Position numbers and translations under genes: made by a program
NCBI RefSeq assembly: GCF_018455725.1
Contig: NZ_JAHCLR010000020.1
Coordinates: forward strand, 1-64,000
Direction of reading: 5' to 3'
DNA: 64,000 bases
DNA from: Mycolicibacter acidiphilus
GTDB lineage: Bacteria; Actinomycetota; Actinomycetes; Mycobacteriales; Mycobacteriaceae
The notes under the pieces: model-generated
Told to the model about the DNA's origin: nothing
What the model saw: the letters and a program-made list of their open reading frames with translations, nothing else
Database searches by the model: none
In this document: in pieces, positions 26,628-36,965 of the stretch
How positions within the stretch are numbered: position 1 is the first letter of the stretch
Layout: each line of letters starts with the position of its first letter

Positions 26628-27845
26628 TCAGAACAGCCGGATCGGGTTGACCAGGTCAGCGGTGACGGTCAGCAGCATGTAGCCGACCACCACGACCAGG
26701 ACCACGTAGGTGGCAGGCATCAGCTTGAGGTAGTTGACCGGGGCCGCCGCCACCTTCCCGCGCGCCGACCGGACCATGTTGCGCAGCTTCTCGAACAGCG
26801 CGATCGCGATGTGCCCGCCATCGAACGGCAGCAGCGGCACCAGGTTCAGCACGCCCAGGATGAAGTTCAACTGCGCCAGGAAGAACCAGAACGCCACCCA
26901 CAGACCGTGGTCCACGGTGTCGCCACCGATGATCGACGCGCCGACGACGCTGATCGGGGTCTCCGGGTCGCGCTCCTCGTGCGGGTTGGAGATCGAGTGC
27001 ATCAGCGCCCCGACCTTGTTCGGGATCGCGGCCAGCGACTTGACCAGCAGCACCGACAGGTCGCCGCTGAAGCCGAAGGTGGCCGGTACCGCGGTGATCG
27101 GGTTGTAGCGGGTGGGGCCGAACTGCGCTGCGGCGACGCCGATCGCGCCGACCTCCGACGGCCCGGCGTCGGGCGCGTCCTTGCCGCTGATGTAGCGCTG
27201 AGTGGTGGTGACGTCGACGTAGGTGGTGATGGCGGTGCCGTCGCGTTCGACGACGATCGGGGTCACGCCGTGCTGCTTGCGCACCGCGGCGGCCATCTCC
27301 TCGAAATTCGACACCGCGGTGTCGCCGACCTTGACCACCACGTCACCGGCGTGGATACCGGCGAGCGCGGCCGGCCCGGGCCCGTCGCACTTGCCCAGTT
27401 CACCCTTGGCGACCTCGGGCGCCACGCAGGCGGTCTCACCGATCACGGCGGTGGTCGGTGCGTGCAGGTTCGGCAGCCCCCAGATCACCGCAATCGCGTA
27501 GACCAGCACCAGTCCGATGACGAAGTTCATGCCCGGGCCGGCGAACAGCACCGCCACCCGCTTCCAGGTCTTCTGCTTGTACATCGCCCGGTCGACCTCG
27601 TCGGGCGCGAGTTCCTCCACCGCGGTCATGCCGGCGATGTCGCAGAACCCGCCGGCCGGGATCGCCTTGAGGCCGTACTCGACCTCCCCGCGCCGGGTCG
27701 ACCACAGCGTGGTGCCGAACCCGACGAAGTAGCGCCGCACCTTCATGCCGGTGGCCAGCGCCACCCACATGTGGCCGCATTCGTGCAGCGCCACCGAGAC
27801 CAGGATGGCCAGCGCAAACAGCGCGATACCGATCGCGAACATCAT
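26628..27845 (-). CDS. rip1: site-2 intramembrane zinc protease Rip1
   Basis: Rip1 (Rv2869c-like) cleaves anti-sigma factors within the membrane and controls envelope stress responses. The 405-residue protein starts [25 protein letters not shown], with the zinc motif HECGH at 21-25 in the first transmembrane helix. A periplasmic PDZ domain spans about 120-205 ([15 protein letters not shown]), and the third ligand lies in the LLPFDGGH motif. Four transmembrane helices are visible. The ATG at 27845 overlaps the dxr stop as ATGA, so it is coupled to dxr. Confidence 0.95.
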   Translation of the reverse strand: MMFAIGIALFALAILVSVALHECGHMWVALATGMKVRRYFVGFGTTLWSTRRGEVEYGLKAIPAGGFCDIAGMTAVEELAPDEVDRAMYKQKTWKRVAVLFAGPGMNFVIGLVLVYAIAVIWGLPNLHAPTTAVIGETACVAPEVAKGELGKCDGPGPAALAGIHAGDVVVKVGDTAVSNFEEMAAAVRKQHGVTPIVVERDGTAITTYVDVTTTQRYISGKDAPDAGPSEVGAIGVAAAQFGPTRYNPITAVPATFGFSGDLSVLLVKSLAAIPNKVGALMHSISNPHEERDPETPISVVGASIIGGDTVDHGLWVAFWFFLAQLNFILGVLNLVPLLPFDGGHIAIALFEKLRNMVRSARGKVAAAPVNYLKLMPATYVVLVVVVGYMLLTVTADLVNPIRLF

Positions 27846-29014
27846 CGGGGGGTTCCGACCTTTCTCATGCCTGCGGCGTCGACGGCGCGACTCACCCGCT
27901 CCCGGGCCCAGCGCTGCGCATCGAGTACCTCGTCCACGGTAGCGGGTTCTGCGGCCCACTGGTCTGCGGCGTCCAGCGCGTCGGCGATGGCGGCGACGAT
28001 GTCGCCGAACCCGATCCGGCCGGCCAGGAACGCTTCCGCCGCCGTTTCGTTGGCGGTGTTGTAGACCGCCGGCGTGCAGCCGCCGGCCTGGCCCGCCCGC
28101 CGGGCCAGTTCGACGGCGGGGAACACCGCGGCGTCCAGCGGTTCGAATTCCCAGGTCGAGGCGGTGCTGAAGTCGCAGGCCGGGGCGGCGCCGGGGATCC
28201 GGTCCGGCCAGCCCAGCGCCAGCGCGATCGGCAGTCGCATGTCCGGCGGGCTCGCCTGGGCGATCGTGGAGCCGTCGGTGAAGGTGACCATCGAGTGCAC
28301 GATCGACTGCGGATGCACGACGACGTCGATGCGCTCGTAGGGGACGCCGAACAGCAGGTGGGTCTCGATGAGCTCGAGTCCCTTGTTGACCAGCGACGCC
28401 GAGTTCAGCGTGTTCATCGGCCCCATCGACCAAGTCGGGTGGGCGCCGGCCTGCTCGGGGGTGACGTGCTGCAGGTCTTCGGCGCTGTAGCCGCGAAACG
28501 GTCCGCCGGACGCGGTCAGCACCAGCCTGGCGACCTCGCCGGCCGCGCCGGACCGCAGGCACTGAGCCAATGCGGAGTGCTCGGAGTCCACCGGGACGAT
28601 CTGGCCGGGCGCGGCCGCGGCCAGCACCAGCGGACCACCGGCGACCAGCGACTCCTTGTTCGCCAGTGCCAGGCGCGCGCCGGTCGCCAGCGCGGCCAGG
28701 GTGGGCCGCAGCCCCAGCGCACCCACCAGCGCGTTGAGCACCACATCGGCCTCGGTGTCCTCGACCAGGCGGGTGACCCCGTCGGCGCCGCGGTAGCCGG
28801 CGTCGAGGGCGTCGGCGGCACGCTCGTCGGCGACGGCGACGTTGCGCACCCCGGTTTCGGCGCACTGCGCGGCCAGTAGTTCGGGGCGCCCGCCGCCGGC
28901 GGCCAGCCCGACCACCTCGAACCGGTCCGGGTTGGCCGCGATCACCTGCAGCGCCTGGGTGCCGATCGACCCTGTGCTGCCCAGGATCAGCACTTTGGTC
29001 CGGCCTGATGTCAC
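27842..29014 (-). CDS. dxr: 1-deoxy-D-xylulose 5-phosphate reductoisomerase
   Basis: Dxr is the second enzyme of the MEP pathway and the fosmidomycin target. The 390-residue product starts [22 protein letters not shown] with the NADPH-binding GSTGSIG. It has the conserved NKESLV, the metal/substrate motif VDSEHSA, SASGGPF-type loop TASGGPFR, and [17 protein letters not shown]. The frame remains open to 29188, but GTG 29014 aligns with family N-termini and has a CACAAT -10 element ending 6 nt before it, with no ribosome binding site. It is coupled to rip1 downstream. Confidence 0.95.
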   Translation of the reverse strand: MTSGRTKVLILGSTGSIGTQALQVIAANPDRFEVVGLAAGGGRPELLAAQCAETGVRNVAVADERAADALDAGYRGADGVTRLVEDTEADVVLNALVGALGLRPTLAALATGARLALANKESLVAGGPLVLAAAAPGQIVPVDSEHSALAQCLRSGAAGEVARLVLTASGGPFRGYSAEDLQHVTPEQAGAHPTWSMGPMNTLNSASLVNKGLELIETHLLFGVPYERIDVVVHPQSIVHSMVTFTDGSTIAQASPPDMRLPIALALGWPDRIPGAAPACDFSTASTWEFEPLDAAVFPAVELARRAGQAGGCTPAVYNTANETAAEAFLAGRIGFGDIVAAIADALDAADQWAAEPATVDEVLDAQRWARERVSRAVDAAGMRKVGTPR

Positions 29015-29357
29015 CCGCCCATTGTGCCCCGGCGCGGTGCCCTTCCCGGCACAGGCTGCGTGCGGCCCACTCCTGGGTGCAGGCCCGGAACGCTCGGACA
29101 CCGGCGGGTGATCGCACCGCCCCGCAGTGGGTAGTCGAGACCCGCCGTTGATCTCACACCCGGCAGGTCGTACGCGAACACACAGCAAACTACCAGTTCA
29201 GAGGCGTGCTGTCACCGAAAAGTGGCACGCTTGTATCGGTTTGGTCAACCGCCCCGTCGGAGCTTGAGGCGACTCCGCAACTGGTTTTAACTCGACCGCG
29301 ACCGCCCGGCGACCACGCCGACTACGCCCGGAGCGCAGCGCCCAGACGAGGAGAGTC
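29015..29357. other. intergenic region between dxr and a small exported protein
   Basis: This 343-bp divergent region holds the dxr -10 and, in its right half, presumably the promoter of the exported-protein gene. An inverted repeat with arms GCGTGC (29204-29209) and GCACGC (29225-29230) is followed by a T-rich stretch and could be a weak terminator or operator. I see no further gene. Confidence 0.5.
29021..29026 (-). promoter_or_regulatory. -10 element of dxr (leaderless)
   Basis: CACAAT on the minus strand ends 6 nt before the dxr GTG. It decides the start codon in the absence of a ribosome binding site. Confidence 0.45.
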
Positions 29358-29693
29358 ATGCCATTGGCCAGAACCCCTGCAACCCTGGCAGTCGGTGTAG
29401 CCGCGGGCTTGCTGTTCGCCACGGTGACGCCGACCGTCGAAGCAGGCGCAGAACCGGCGACGTCGTCGACGCCGATCCCTCCGGACCGGATGACGGACGC
29501 GGGCGGTTCCGGTGCGGTCCCACCCGCCGCCGCACCGGAAGCCGGGTCGCCGGCGACGAAGATCGACGCCGCACGAGTACTCGAGAACAGCGCTTCGGTG
29601 TTGCGGGCGTTCCCGGCAATCACTCCGGAAGGGCCGGCCACCCTTCTGGAAGGGACCGCCGCCGTGCTGGCCGCGCTGGGACTCACGGGATGA
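29358..29693 (+). CDS. small exported Ala/Pro-rich protein, unknown
   Basis: The 111-residue product starts at ATG 29358, preceded by GAGGAG at good spacing. A signal peptide is clear: LARTPATLAVGVAAGLLFATVTPTVEAGAEP, with probable cleavage after VEAGA. The mature part is Pro/Ala-rich, then has two amphipathic helical stretches (AARVLENSASVLRAFPAIT and AATLLEG-type GTAAVLAALGL). No Cys is present. I do not recognise the family. The neighbour on the same strand is the DUF2631 membrane protein, 105 bp downstream. Confidence 0.65.
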   Translation: MPLARTPATLAVGVAAGLLFATVTPTVEAGAEPATSSTPIPPDRMTDAGGSGAVPPAAAPEAGSPATKIDAARVLENSASVLRAFPAITPEGPATLLEGTAAVLAALGLTG

Positions 29694-29798
29694 TCGCCGA
29701 TCGCATCACCAAGGTGAGGCGGCCGGGTCGCCGTCGCGGCTTAGGCGGGTATGTCAGAATCATCATTCAAGTTGCCCGTCCAATCAGGAGGAGTCGAA

Positions 29799-30053
29799 GT
29801 GGCCAGTGCCGAGGTGGCGCGTCACGCCGAGGTTGACCCCGTCGATGTGCCGTCCGCAGCGTGGGGTTGGAGCAAGATCAACCACCACACCTGGCACCTT
29901 GTGGGCCTGGGCATCGTCGGCTTCCTGCTGCTGATGCTCCGCGGCAACCACGTCGGCCACGTCGAGGACTGGTTCCTGCTGGTGTTCGCCGCGCTGTCGC
30001 TGTTCGTCATCGTGCGCGACATCCTGGGCCGGCGCGCCGGCTGGCTCAAGTAG
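29799..30053 (+). CDS. DUF2631 membrane protein (Rv2876-like)
   Basis: This 84-residue protein has two transmembrane helices (TWHLVGLGIVGFLLLML and WFLLVFAALSLFVIV) flanked by a charged N-terminal region and a short RRAGWLK tail. GTG 29799 has AGGAGGAG (29786-29793) at ideal spacing and is preferred; ATG 29751 would add 16 residues. Family and position match Rv2876 of M. tuberculosis, as I recall. The conserved GWSKINHHTWH segment lies before the first helix. The function is unknown. Confidence 0.82.
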   Translation: MASAEVARHAEVDPVDVPSAAWGWSKINHHTWHLVGLGIVGFLLLMLRGNHVGHVEDWFLLVFAALSLFVIVRDILGRRAGWLK

Positions 30054-30056
30054 CCG

Positions 30057-30180
30057 GCCGAGCTCGAATCACCCCTGTTCGGCGGCGAGCTGCCCGCAGG
30101 CGGTACCTGATTCGCCTGCGCTCCAGCTCATCCGCCGAGCTCGAATCACCCCTGTTCGGCGGCGAGCTGTCCGCAGGCGG
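30057..30180. repeat. direct repeat of the rlmN 3' end
   Basis: A 47-bp sequence at 30057-30103 recurs at 30134-30180 with one mismatch, 77 bp apart. The right copy contains the last rlmN codons and its stop. The left copy is a detached duplicate between the DUF2631 gene and rlmN and encodes nothing by itself. Confidence 0.85.
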
Positions 30181-31240
30181 CTGCAATCTCCTGACCGCGG
30201 GTGTCACGCACCGTGCAGGACACACCCTGCGCGCGGACCCGCCGGACGAACTCCCGTTCCACCGGCTTGGGGCTGGCATCCCACTGGCTGCCCGGCGTCG
30301 GGTTCAGCGGGATCAGGTTGACGTGCACCAGCTGGCCCAGCGCCTTGTGCAGCTTCTTGCCGAGCAGATCAGCCCGCCACGGTTGGTCGTTGATGTCCCG
30401 GATCAGCGCGTACTCGATCGACACCCGCCGTCCGGTGACATCGGCGAAATACCGTGCCGCATCGAGCACCTCGGCCACCTGCCAGCGGGTGTTCACCGGC
30501 ACCAGCGTGTCGCGCAGCTCGTCGTCGGGGGTGTGCAGCGACACCGCCAGCGTCACCCCCAGCTGCTCGTCTGCGAGTTTGCGGATCGCCGGGGCCAGCC
30601 CCACGGTGGACACCGTCACCCCGCGCGGTGAGATGCCGAAGCCGTGCGGGGCCGGTGCGGTGATGCGCCGCACCGCCGCCACCACCCGGGCGTAGTTGGC
30701 CAGCGGCTCCCCCATGCCCATGAACACGATGTTGCTCAACCGGCCCTGATCCCGGTCCCGCAATTCGGCGCTGGCCGCCCGCACCTGCTCCACGATCTCG
30801 GCGGTCGACAGGTTCCGGGTCAGCCCCTGCTGCCCGGTGGCGCAGAACACGCAGGCCATGCCGCAGCCCGCCTGTGATGAGATGCACAGGGTGTTGCGGC
30901 GCGGATAGCGCATCAGCACCGCCTCGAACGAGGTGTGATCCAACGCCCGCCACAGGGTCTTGCGGGTCTCGCCGGCGTCGCATTCGATCTCGCTGGCCGC
31001 GGTCAGCAGCTTCGGGAACAGCGCGTCGGCCACCGACTCGCGGGCCGTCGCCGGCAGGTCGGTCATCTGCTGGGGATCGGCGATCAGCCGCCCGTAGTAC
31101 TGCTGCGCAAGCTGTTTGGCGCGAAACGCCGGCAGGCCCAATTCCGCGACGGCCGTCGCGAGGCCGTCCGCGTCGAGGTCGGCTAGATGCCGTGGCGGCA
31201 GGGCCCTGCGGGGCGCTTCGAACACCAGCTGCTGTTTCAT
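30146..31240 (-). CDS. rlmN: 23S rRNA/tRNA adenine-C2 methyltransferase RlmN
   Basis: RlmN is a radical-SAM enzyme that methylates A2503 of 23S rRNA and A37 of some tRNAs. The 364-residue protein has the cluster motif with Cys in [12 protein letters not shown], the GMGEPLANY motif (SAM binding), and the C-terminal catalytic Cys in SCTVRDTRG. The N-terminal HhH-like domain ([15 protein letters not shown]) fits. It corresponds to Rv2880c. The stop codon lies within the right copy of a 47-bp direct repeat. cdsA lies 43 bp upstream. Confidence 0.95.
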   Translation of the reverse strand: MKQQLVFEAPRRALPPRHLADLDADGLATAVAELGLPAFRAKQLAQQYYGRLIADPQQMTDLPATARESVADALFPKLLTAASEIECDAGETRKTLWRALDHTSFEAVLMRYPRRNTLCISSQAGCGMACVFCATGQQGLTRNLSTAEIVEQVRAASAELRDRDQGRLSNIVFMGMGEPLANYARVVAAVRRITAPAPHGFGISPRGVTVSTVGLAPAIRKLADEQLGVTLAVSLHTPDDELRDTLVPVNTRWQVAEVLDAARYFADVTGRRVSIEYALIRDINDQPWRADLLGKKLHKALGQLVHVNLIPLNPTPGSQWDASPKPVEREFVRRVRAQGVSCTVRDTRGQEIAAACGQLAAEQG

Positions 31241-31283
31241 GATCCGTACCAGTATGCCCGTTGTCGGAGCGCCGGCCGACCAC

Positions 31284-32168
31284 TCACGGCAGGACGGTCA
31301 GCACGATCCAGGTCATCACCGCGGACGGCAGCAGCCCGTCGAGCCGGTCCATCAGCCCGCCGTGGCCGGGCAGCATCCGGCCCATGTCCTTGATCCCGAT
31401 GTCGCGCTTGACCTGTGATTCGATCAGATCACCGAAGACACCGGTGAGCACCAGGAGCAGCCCCAGCGGCAGCCCGACCCACCACGGCCGGTGCAGGAAC
31501 ACCGTCACCGCGAAGACCGCCGCGGCGATGCCGAGCACCAGTGACCCGGCGAAACCCTCCCAGGATTTCTTCGGGCTGATCGCCGGCGCCATCGGGTGCT
31601 TGCCGAACAGCACCCCGACGGCGTACCCGCCGGTGTCGGAGAAGACCACCGGGAACAGCAGGCAGAGCACCCGGCCGGGGCCGTCGTCGCGGTAGACCAG
31701 CAGCGCCGCGAAGCTCATGCACAGCGGCACCCAGACCGCGATCATGACCGTCGCCGACATGTCCCGCAGATAGTTGGCCGGGGTGTGGTGCAGGCCCCGC
31801 CCGATCAGTCGCCAGATCATGCAGAGCACGGCGGTGGCGCCGAACGCCCCCAGCGCTCCCCTGGCCCCGAACGGCAGAGACAGCCACAGCATCGCCTGCC
31901 CGCCGAGGGCCAGCGGGATGAACGGCACGTCGTAGCCGATCTCACGCAGCCGCCGAGTCACTTCGTGGGTGGCGATCGGCGTCGCGACCGCCAGGATCAC
32001 CACCCAGAAACGCGGGGCAAACAGCAGGGTGTACACCAGCAGGCCGGCCAGTAGAGCACCGACGGTGATCGCGGCCGGCAGGTTGCGGCCGGCCCGGGAC
32101 TGCTTGCCCGGCGGCTGCTCGCCGTTCTGCACGTCGGGAGCCGAGCTTCCGGCGTCGTGATCTGCCAC
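31284..32168 (-). CDS. cdsA: phosphatidate cytidylyltransferase CdsA
   Basis: CdsA makes CDP-diacylglycerol, the precursor of phosphatidylinositol, cardiolipin and PIMs. The 294-residue integral membrane protein has about eight transmembrane helices, with the CDS signature [27 protein letters not shown] near the C-terminus. A charged, Gly/Pro-containing N-terminal tail of ~25 residues precedes the first helix. The start is GTG at 32168. It follows frr (26-bp gap), the usual frr-cdsA-rlmN order of mycobacteria. Confidence 0.95.
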   Translation of the reverse strand: MADHDAGSSAPDVQNGEQPPGKQSRAGRNLPAAITVGALLAGLLVYTLLFAPRFWVVILAVATPIATHEVTRRLREIGYDVPFIPLALGGQAMLWLSLPFGARGALGAFGATAVLCMIWRLIGRGLHHTPANYLRDMSATVMIAVWVPLCMSFAALLVYRDDGPGRVLCLLFPVVFSDTGGYAVGVLFGKHPMAPAISPKKSWEGFAGSLVLGIAAAVFAVTVFLHRPWWVGLPLGLLLVLTGVFGDLIESQVKRDIGIKDMGRMLPGHGGLMDRLDGLLPSAVMTWIVLTVLP

Positions 32169-32194
32169 AGGGGGTGTGGTTGCTGGGTGGCCGA

Positions 32195-32752
32195 CTAGAC
32201 CTCCAGCAACTCCCCTTCTTTGTGTTTGACCAGGTCGTCGATCTGGCTCACGTAGCCCTGGGTGGACTTGTCCAGATCCTTCTCGGCGCGACCCACCTCG
32301 TCCTCGCCGGCCTCGCCGTCCTTGCGGATGCGGTGCAGCTCCTCCATCGTCTTGCGACGGATGTTGCGCAGCGTCACCTTGGCGTCCTCACCCTTGGCCT
32401 TGGCCTGCTTCACCAGCTCCTTGCGGCGCTCCTCGGTCAGCTGCGGCACCGCCACCCGGATCAGCGAGCCGTCGTTGCTGGGGTTGAGGCCCAGGTCGGA
32501 GTTGCGGATCGCGTTCTCGATCGGCCCCAGCTGCGACGCCTCGTAGGGCTTGATCACCACCAGCCGCGCCTCCGGCACGTTGATGCTGGCCAGCTGGGTG
32601 ATCGGGGTGATCGACCCGTAATAGTCGATCACGACCCGGGCGAACATCCCCGGGTTGGCCCGTCCGGTGCGGATCGTCGCCAAATCGTCGCGGGCCACGC
32701 CCACGGCCTTTTCCATCTTCTCCTCGGCATCGAAGAGAGCCTCGTCGATCAT
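32195..32752 (-). CDS. frr: ribosome recycling factor
   Basis: Frr, with EF-G, splits post-termination ribosomes. The 185-residue product is full length. The three-helix bundle is visible in [36 protein letters not shown] and the long C-terminal helices ([22 protein letters not shown]; VRxIRR as [10 protein letters not shown]). The ATG at 32752 has an AAGGGG site. It lies 23 bp downstream of pyrH in the conserved tsf-pyrH-frr-cdsA arrangement, here interrupted between tsf and pyrH by amiC. Confidence 0.97.
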   Translation of the reverse strand: MIDEALFDAEEKMEKAVGVARDDLATIRTGRANPGMFARVVIDYYGSITPITQLASINVPEARLVVIKPYEASQLGPIENAIRNSDLGLNPSNDGSLIRVAVPQLTEERRKELVKQAKAKGEDAKVTLRNIRRKTMEELHRIRKDGEAGEDEVGRAEKDLDKSTQGYVSQIDDLVKHKEGELLEV

Positions 32753-32775
32753 CTGCGTCGCCCCTTCGTCGCCTG

Positions 32776-33522
32776 TCAGCCGCTGACCAGTGTGCCGATC
32801 TTCTCACCTGCGACCGCCCGCGCGATATTTCCGTCGGTGAGCAGGTTGAAGACCAAGATCGGCATGTCATTGTCCATGCAGAGGCTGAACGCGGTGGCAT
32901 CGGCCACCCGTAAACCGCGGTCGATGACCTCGCGATGGGTGATCGAGCTCAGCAGTTCGGCATCCGGGTTGGCCCGCGGATCGTCGGTGAACACCCCGTC
33001 GACGGCCTTGGCCATCAGCACCACCTGGGCACCGATCTCCAGCGCCCGCTGAGCGGCGGTGGTGTCGGTGGAGAAGTACGGCAGTCCCATGCCGGCCCCG
33101 AAGATCACCACCCGGCCCTTCTGCAGATGCCGCTGGGCCCGCAGTGGGATGTACGGCTCAGCCACCTGCCCCATCGTGATCGCCGTCTGGACCCGGGTGT
33201 CGATGCCCTCTTTTTCCAGGAAGTCTTGCAGCGCAAGGCTGTTCATCACGGTGCCGAGCATGCCCATGTAGTCCGAGCGCATCCGCTCCATGCCGCGCTG
33301 CTGCAACTGCGCGCCGCGGAAGAAGTTACCGCCGCCGATCACCACCGCGACCTGCACGCCATCGCGGACCACCTCGGCGATCTGCCGGGCGACCTGGGCG
33401 ACCACGTCGGGGTCCAGCCCCACCTGGCCGCCGCCGAACATCTCACCGCCGAGCTTGAGCAGCACCCGCGAGTATTTGGGGCTTCGGGCCGCGCCCCCGC
33501 CAGCAGTAGTCGACTCCGTCAT
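32776..33522 (-). CDS. pyrH: UMP kinase
   Basis: PyrH phosphorylates UMP to UDP. The 248-residue amino-acid-kinase-fold enzyme has the N-terminal [15 protein letters not shown] motif, [42 protein letters not shown]-like [14 protein letters not shown], and the C-terminal DND...VFNL segment. ATG 33522 is preceded by GAGGAG and starts [10 protein letters not shown]; the frame remains open upstream but has no such site. It is a cytosolic pyrimidine-pathway enzyme in an operon with frr. Confidence 0.96.
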   Translation of the reverse strand: MTESTTAGGGAARSPKYSRVLLKLGGEMFGGGQVGLDPDVVAQVARQIAEVVRDGVQVAVVIGGGNFFRGAQLQQRGMERMRSDYMGMLGTVMNSLALQDFLEKEGIDTRVQTAITMGQVAEPYIPLRAQRHLQKGRVVIFGAGMGLPYFSTDTTAAQRALEIGAQVVLMAKAVDGVFTDDPRANPDAELLSSITHREVIDRGLRVADATAFSLCMDNDMPILVFNLLTDGNIARAVAGEKIGTLVSG

Positions 33523-33642
33523 CAAGCTCCTCGGCTCTTCGCATGAGAGCGCCATCGGGGGCGATTGCCCACGACGGCGCCCCTCATCCTGCCCTACCGC
33601 GCCGCGCCGCCGATGTCCGGCCCCACTGTCGCCGAACTCCGA

Positions 33643-35055
33643 TCAGCGCGAAGCGGACTGGATTCGCGCCCACGGGTGTGCCTCCTCGAGTTCGTAGGCG
33701 AGCTCCAGCAATCGGGCCTCGGTCCCCATCGGGGAGCTGAACATCATGCCCACCGGCAGGCCCGCCGCGGACTGCGCCAGCGGCAGCGAGATCGCCGGCT
33801 CGCCGGTGGCGTTCTGCAGCGGCGTGAACGCCACCCACCCCATCAACCGCTCGATGATCTGGCGGTAGCCGGCGGTCGGATCCAGGTAGCCGACCCGCAG
33901 CGGCTCGTCGGCCGTGGTCGGGGTGAGCACGACGTCGTACTCCCGGAACAGTCGCGCGGTGTGGCGCCGGGATGCGGCCAGCCGGGCCGTCGCCAGCGGC
34001 AGCCGGTAGAGGTGCCGCCGGGCATGCCGGTCGAGTCCGATCGTGAGGTTGTCCAGCTTGCTGCGGTCGAAGGACGGGCCGAACATGTGCCGTCCGCGGT
34101 GCACCAGGACGGTCGCCATGAATCCCCAGTACTCCAGGAAGTCGTCGGCGAAGGAACGCGGGATCGGCGGTGTGTCGATGTGCTCGACGCGGTGGCCGAG
34201 TTCCTCCAGCAGCGCTGCGGTCTTCAGGGTCAGCGCGCACACCTCGGGGCTGGCGTCGCGGAAGATCGAACGGGTGAGGACGCCGACCGTCAGCCGCTGC
34301 GTGCCGGCGCGGCGGACGTCGCCGATCGGTGCCAGCTTGGGGGCCGGTTGGATACGTTCGGCCTCCCGCAGGAAGGCCGCGGTGTCCCGGACCGATCGGG
34401 TGACGACGCCGTTGTGCACGATGCGCACCGGCATCTGGTGCATGACCTTGTCCAGCGGGATCCGGCCCCGGGACGGCTTCAAGCCGACCAGTCCGTTGCA
34501 GGCGGCGGGGATGCGGATCGAGCCGCCGCCGTCGTTGGCGTGGGCGATCGGCACCGCTCCGGCCGCGACGAACGCCGCCGACCCGGACGACGAGGCGCCC
34601 GCGGTGTAGTCGGTGTCCCAGGGGTTGCGCACCGCCCCGATCCGGGCGTGTTCAGCGGCCGCGCTGAACCCGAACTCCGAGAGCTGGGTTTTGCCCAGTG
34701 GGATCAGCCCGGTCGCCCGGTACAGGCGCGCGAAGTCGCCGTCGGCCTCGATCGGGTGCGGCTGCCAGGCGTCGGTGCCCTGCATGGTCGGCATGCCGGC
34801 CACGTCGCAGTTGTCCTTGACGAACGTCGGGATGCCCGCGAAGTAGCCGCCGTGCGGTGCCGTCGCCTCCGCGCGGGCCCGGTCGAAGGCCCGGTAGGCC
34901 AGGCCGTTCAGTTCCGGGTTGACCGCCTCGGTCCGGGCGATCGCCGCATCGACCAACTCGGCGGCCGACACCGTCCCGGCAGCCAACCGCTCGACCAGGC
35001 CGACGGTGTCGTCGTCACCCAGGGCGTCGTCGGTGAAAGCGTGTACGTGTCGCAT
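33643..35055 (-). CDS. amiC: amidase AmiC (Rv2888c-like)
   Basis: This 470-residue amidase-signature hydrolase cleaves carboxamides. The Ser-cisSer-Lys triad is visible: Lys in PTFVKDNCDVAG, and the Ser pair in TAGASSSGSAAFVAAG, followed by GGGSIRIPA. The physiological substrate is unknown. Compared with M. tuberculosis, the genes I recall between pyrH and amiC are absent. ATG 35055 has a TAGCGT -10 element ending 7 nt before it and no ribosome binding site, consistent with leaderless translation. Confidence 0.9.
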   Translation of the reverse strand: MRHVHAFTDDALGDDDTVGLVERLAAGTVSAAELVDAAIARTEAVNPELNGLAYRAFDRARAEATAPHGGYFAGIPTFVKDNCDVAGMPTMQGTDAWQPHPIEADGDFARLYRATGLIPLGKTQLSEFGFSAAAEHARIGAVRNPWDTDYTAGASSSGSAAFVAAGAVPIAHANDGGGSIRIPAACNGLVGLKPSRGRIPLDKVMHQMPVRIVHNGVVTRSVRDTAAFLREAERIQPAPKLAPIGDVRRAGTQRLTVGVLTRSIFRDASPEVCALTLKTAALLEELGHRVEHIDTPPIPRSFADDFLEYWGFMATVLVHRGRHMFGPSFDRSKLDNLTIGLDRHARRHLYRLPLATARLAASRRHTARLFREYDVVLTPTTADEPLRVGYLDPTAGYRQIIERLMGWVAFTPLQNATGEPAISLPLAQSAAGLPVGMMFSSPMGTEARLLELAYELEEAHPWARIQSASR

Positions 35056-35062
35056 GACGCCG

Positions 35063-35068
35063 ACGCTA
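35063..35068 (-). promoter_or_regulatory. -10 element of amiC (leaderless)
   Basis: TAGCGT on the minus strand ends 7 nt before the amiC ATG, in the 79-bp gap after tsf. Confidence 0.5.
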
Positions 35069-35134
35069 GCAAAACGACTTCGGCGCGGTCCCTGCCGCTG
35101 AGCGACAGGAACCGCGCCGAAATCGCTGGCGGGG

Positions 35135-35950
35135 TCAGGCCTGGCCGACCTCGAACCGGACGAACCGGGTCACGGTCACACCGGCCTCGTCGAGCAGCGC
35201 CTTGACCGTCTTCTTCGAGTCGGACACCGACGACTGCTCCAGCAGCACGCAGTCCTTGAAGAAGCCGGTGACCCGGCCCTCGACGATCTTCGGCAGCGCA
35301 GCCTCGGGCTTGCCCTCTTCCTTGGCGGTCTCCTCAGCGATGCGCCGCTCGTTGGCCACCAGGTCCGCGGGCACGTCGTCGCGGGTCAGGTACTTGGCCT
35401 TGAGCGCCGCGATCTGCAGTGCGACCGCGTGCGCAGCCTCGGCGTTGTCGCCGCTGTACTCGACCAGCACCCCGACCGCCGGCGGCAGGTCGGAGGCCCG
35501 CTTGTGCAGGTAGGCCTCGACGGTGCCGTCGAAGTAGGCCACCCGGCGCAACTCCAGCTTCTCGCCGATCTTGGCCGACAGCGCCTCGATGGCCTCGCCG
35601 ACAGTACGGTCGCCGACCTTCGCCGCCTTGAGCTCCTCGACGTCGGAGGTCTTCGCGGCCGCCGCGGCGGTCACGACCTCGTCGGCCAGCGCCTTGAACT
35701 CGTCGTTCTTGGCGACGAAGTCGGTCTCGGAGTTCAGCTCGACCAGGGCGCCGTCCTTGGCGACGACCAGGCCCTCGGCGGTGGCGCGCTCAGCGCGCTT
35801 GCCGACGTCCTTGGCACCCTTGATCCGCAGCACCTCGACAGCCTTGTCGAAGTCGCCGTCGGTCTCGACCAGCGCGTTCTTGCAGTCCATCATCCCGGAG
35901 CCGGTCAGCTCCCGGAGCCGCTTGACGTCAGCGGCGGTGTAGTTCGCCAA
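35135..35950 (-). CDS. tsf: elongation factor Ts
   Basis: EF-Ts recycles EF-Tu by nucleotide exchange. From TTG 35950 the product has 271 residues, the same as M. tuberculosis from memory, starting [27 protein letters not shown]. The conserved TDFVAKN motif is near residue 80, and the C-terminal module ends [12 protein letters not shown]. The TTG start is supported by alignment and a GGGAGAG site about 8 nt upstream. Upstream in-frame codons overlap rpsB. It is 14 bp from the rpsB stop, a standard rpsB-tsf operon. Confidence 0.96.
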   Translation of the reverse strand: MANYTAADVKRLRELTGSGMMDCKNALVETDGDFDKAVEVLRIKGAKDVGKRAERATAEGLVVAKDGALVELNSETDFVAKNDEFKALADEVVTAAAAAKTSDVEELKAAKVGDRTVGEAIEALSAKIGEKLELRRVAYFDGTVEAYLHKRASDLPPAVGVLVEYSGDNAEAAHAVALQIAALKAKYLTRDDVPADLVANERRIAEETAKEEGKPEAALPKIVEGRVTGFFKDCVLLEQSSVSDSKKTVKALLDEAGVTVTRFVRFEVGQA

Positions 35951-35964
35951 TGTTCCAGCTCTCC

Positions 35965-36786
35965 CTACGCGGTTTCGGTGGTGGTCTCGGTGGTGGCGTC
36001 CGGCGTCGCCGTGGTGGCGCCGGCCAGCAGCTCCTGCTCCCACTCGGCCAGCGGCTCGACGCCCTCGCCCTCGGTCTTGCCCGCGCCGTTGCCGGCACCG
36101 GACCGGGCCTGCAGGCCCTCGGCGACCGCGGAGGCGATCACCTTGGTCAGCAGCGCCGCCGAGCGGATCGCGTCGTCGTTGCCCGGGATCGGGTAGTCGA
36201 CCAGGTCCGGGTCGCAGTTGGTGTCGAGGATCGCGATGACCGGGATACCCAGCTTGCGCGCCTCACCGACGGCGATGTGCTCCTTGTTGGTGTCGACGAC
36301 CCAGACGGCCGAGGGCACCTTGGCCATGTCACGGATACCGCCGAGGCTGCGCTCCAGCTTGTTCTTCTCGCGGGTCAGCATCAGGATTTCCTTCTTGGTG
36401 CGACCCTCGAAGCCACCGGTCTGCTCCATGGCCTCCAGCTCCTTCATCCGCTGAAGGCGCTTGTGCACGGTGGAGAAGTTGGTGAGCATGCCGCCCAGCC
36501 AGCGCTGGTTGACGTACGGCATCCCGACCCGGGTGGCCTCTTCGGCGACGGACTCCTGCGCCTGCTTCTTGGTGCCGACGAACAGGACGGTGCCGCCGTG
36601 CGCGACGGTCTCCTTGACGAACTCGTAGGCCTTGTCGATGAAGGTCAGCGTCTGCTGCAGGTCGATGATGTAGATGCCGTTGCGGTCGGTGAAGATGAAC
36701 CGCTTCATCTTGGGGTTCCAGCGTCGGGTCTGATGCCCGAAGTGAGCGCCGCTGTCGAGCAGCTGCTTCATGGTAACGACGGCCAT
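35965..36786 (-). CDS. rpsB: 30S ribosomal protein S2
   Basis: S2 is a surface protein of the 30S subunit. The 273-residue product starts at ATG 36786 ([27 protein letters not shown]) and has the conserved [19 protein letters not shown] and the second signature with [12 protein letters not shown]. The C-terminal tail is acidic then Thr/Ala-rich (about 30 residues), as in other mycobacteria. It is the first gene of the rpsB-tsf operon, behind a structured 5' leader at about 36787-36946. Confidence 0.97.
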   Translation of the reverse strand: MAVVTMKQLLDSGAHFGHQTRRWNPKMKRFIFTDRNGIYIIDLQQTLTFIDKAYEFVKETVAHGGTVLFVGTKKQAQESVAEEATRVGMPYVNQRWLGGMLTNFSTVHKRLQRMKELEAMEQTGGFEGRTKKEILMLTREKNKLERSLGGIRDMAKVPSAVWVVDTNKEHIAVGEARKLGIPVIAILDTNCDPDLVDYPIPGNDDAIRSAALLTKVIASAVAEGLQARSGAGNGAGKTEGEGVEPLAEWEQELLAGATTATPDATTETTTETA

Positions 36787-36819
36787 AGTCAGCCATGTCC
36801 TTAAATTGTGTCGGTTGAC

Positions 36820-36893
36820 GCCCGGCATCGGGTGAGGCCGGGCCCTGGTGTCTGCGGAGATGCCGAGCCCTTCAAGAGGGACCGTCCGGCATC
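36820..36893 (-). promoter_or_regulatory. structured rpsB 5' leader with two hairpins
   Basis: On the minus strand two hairpins precede rpsB: perfect 7-bp arms GATGCCG/CGGCATC (36859-36893) with an inner CCCT/AGGG stem, and 7-bp arms GCCCGGC/GCCGGGC (36820-36843). A ribosomal-protein leader that S2 could bind is plausible, but no known motif was matched. Confidence 0.45.
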
Positions 36894-36946
36894 CGGTTGT
36901 GCTGCAGACACGCGAAGTCAGCCCGCATACGCAGACTGCGGGTAGC

Positions 36947-36952
36947 AGTTTA
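36947..36952 (-). promoter_or_regulatory. candidate -10 of the rpsB-tsf operon
   Basis: TAAACT on the minus strand lies about 160 bp before rpsB and just inside the 56-bp repeat copy at 36966-37021, which would cover the -35 region. Confidence 0.35.
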
Positions 36953-36965
36953 CACCGTGCAGGCG

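Noticed and set aside
26628-29117. Rip1 frame extending upstream through dxr
   Set aside because: The extension is the wrong-frame translation of dxr. The start MMFAIG at 27845 overlaps the dxr stop and fits known Rip1.
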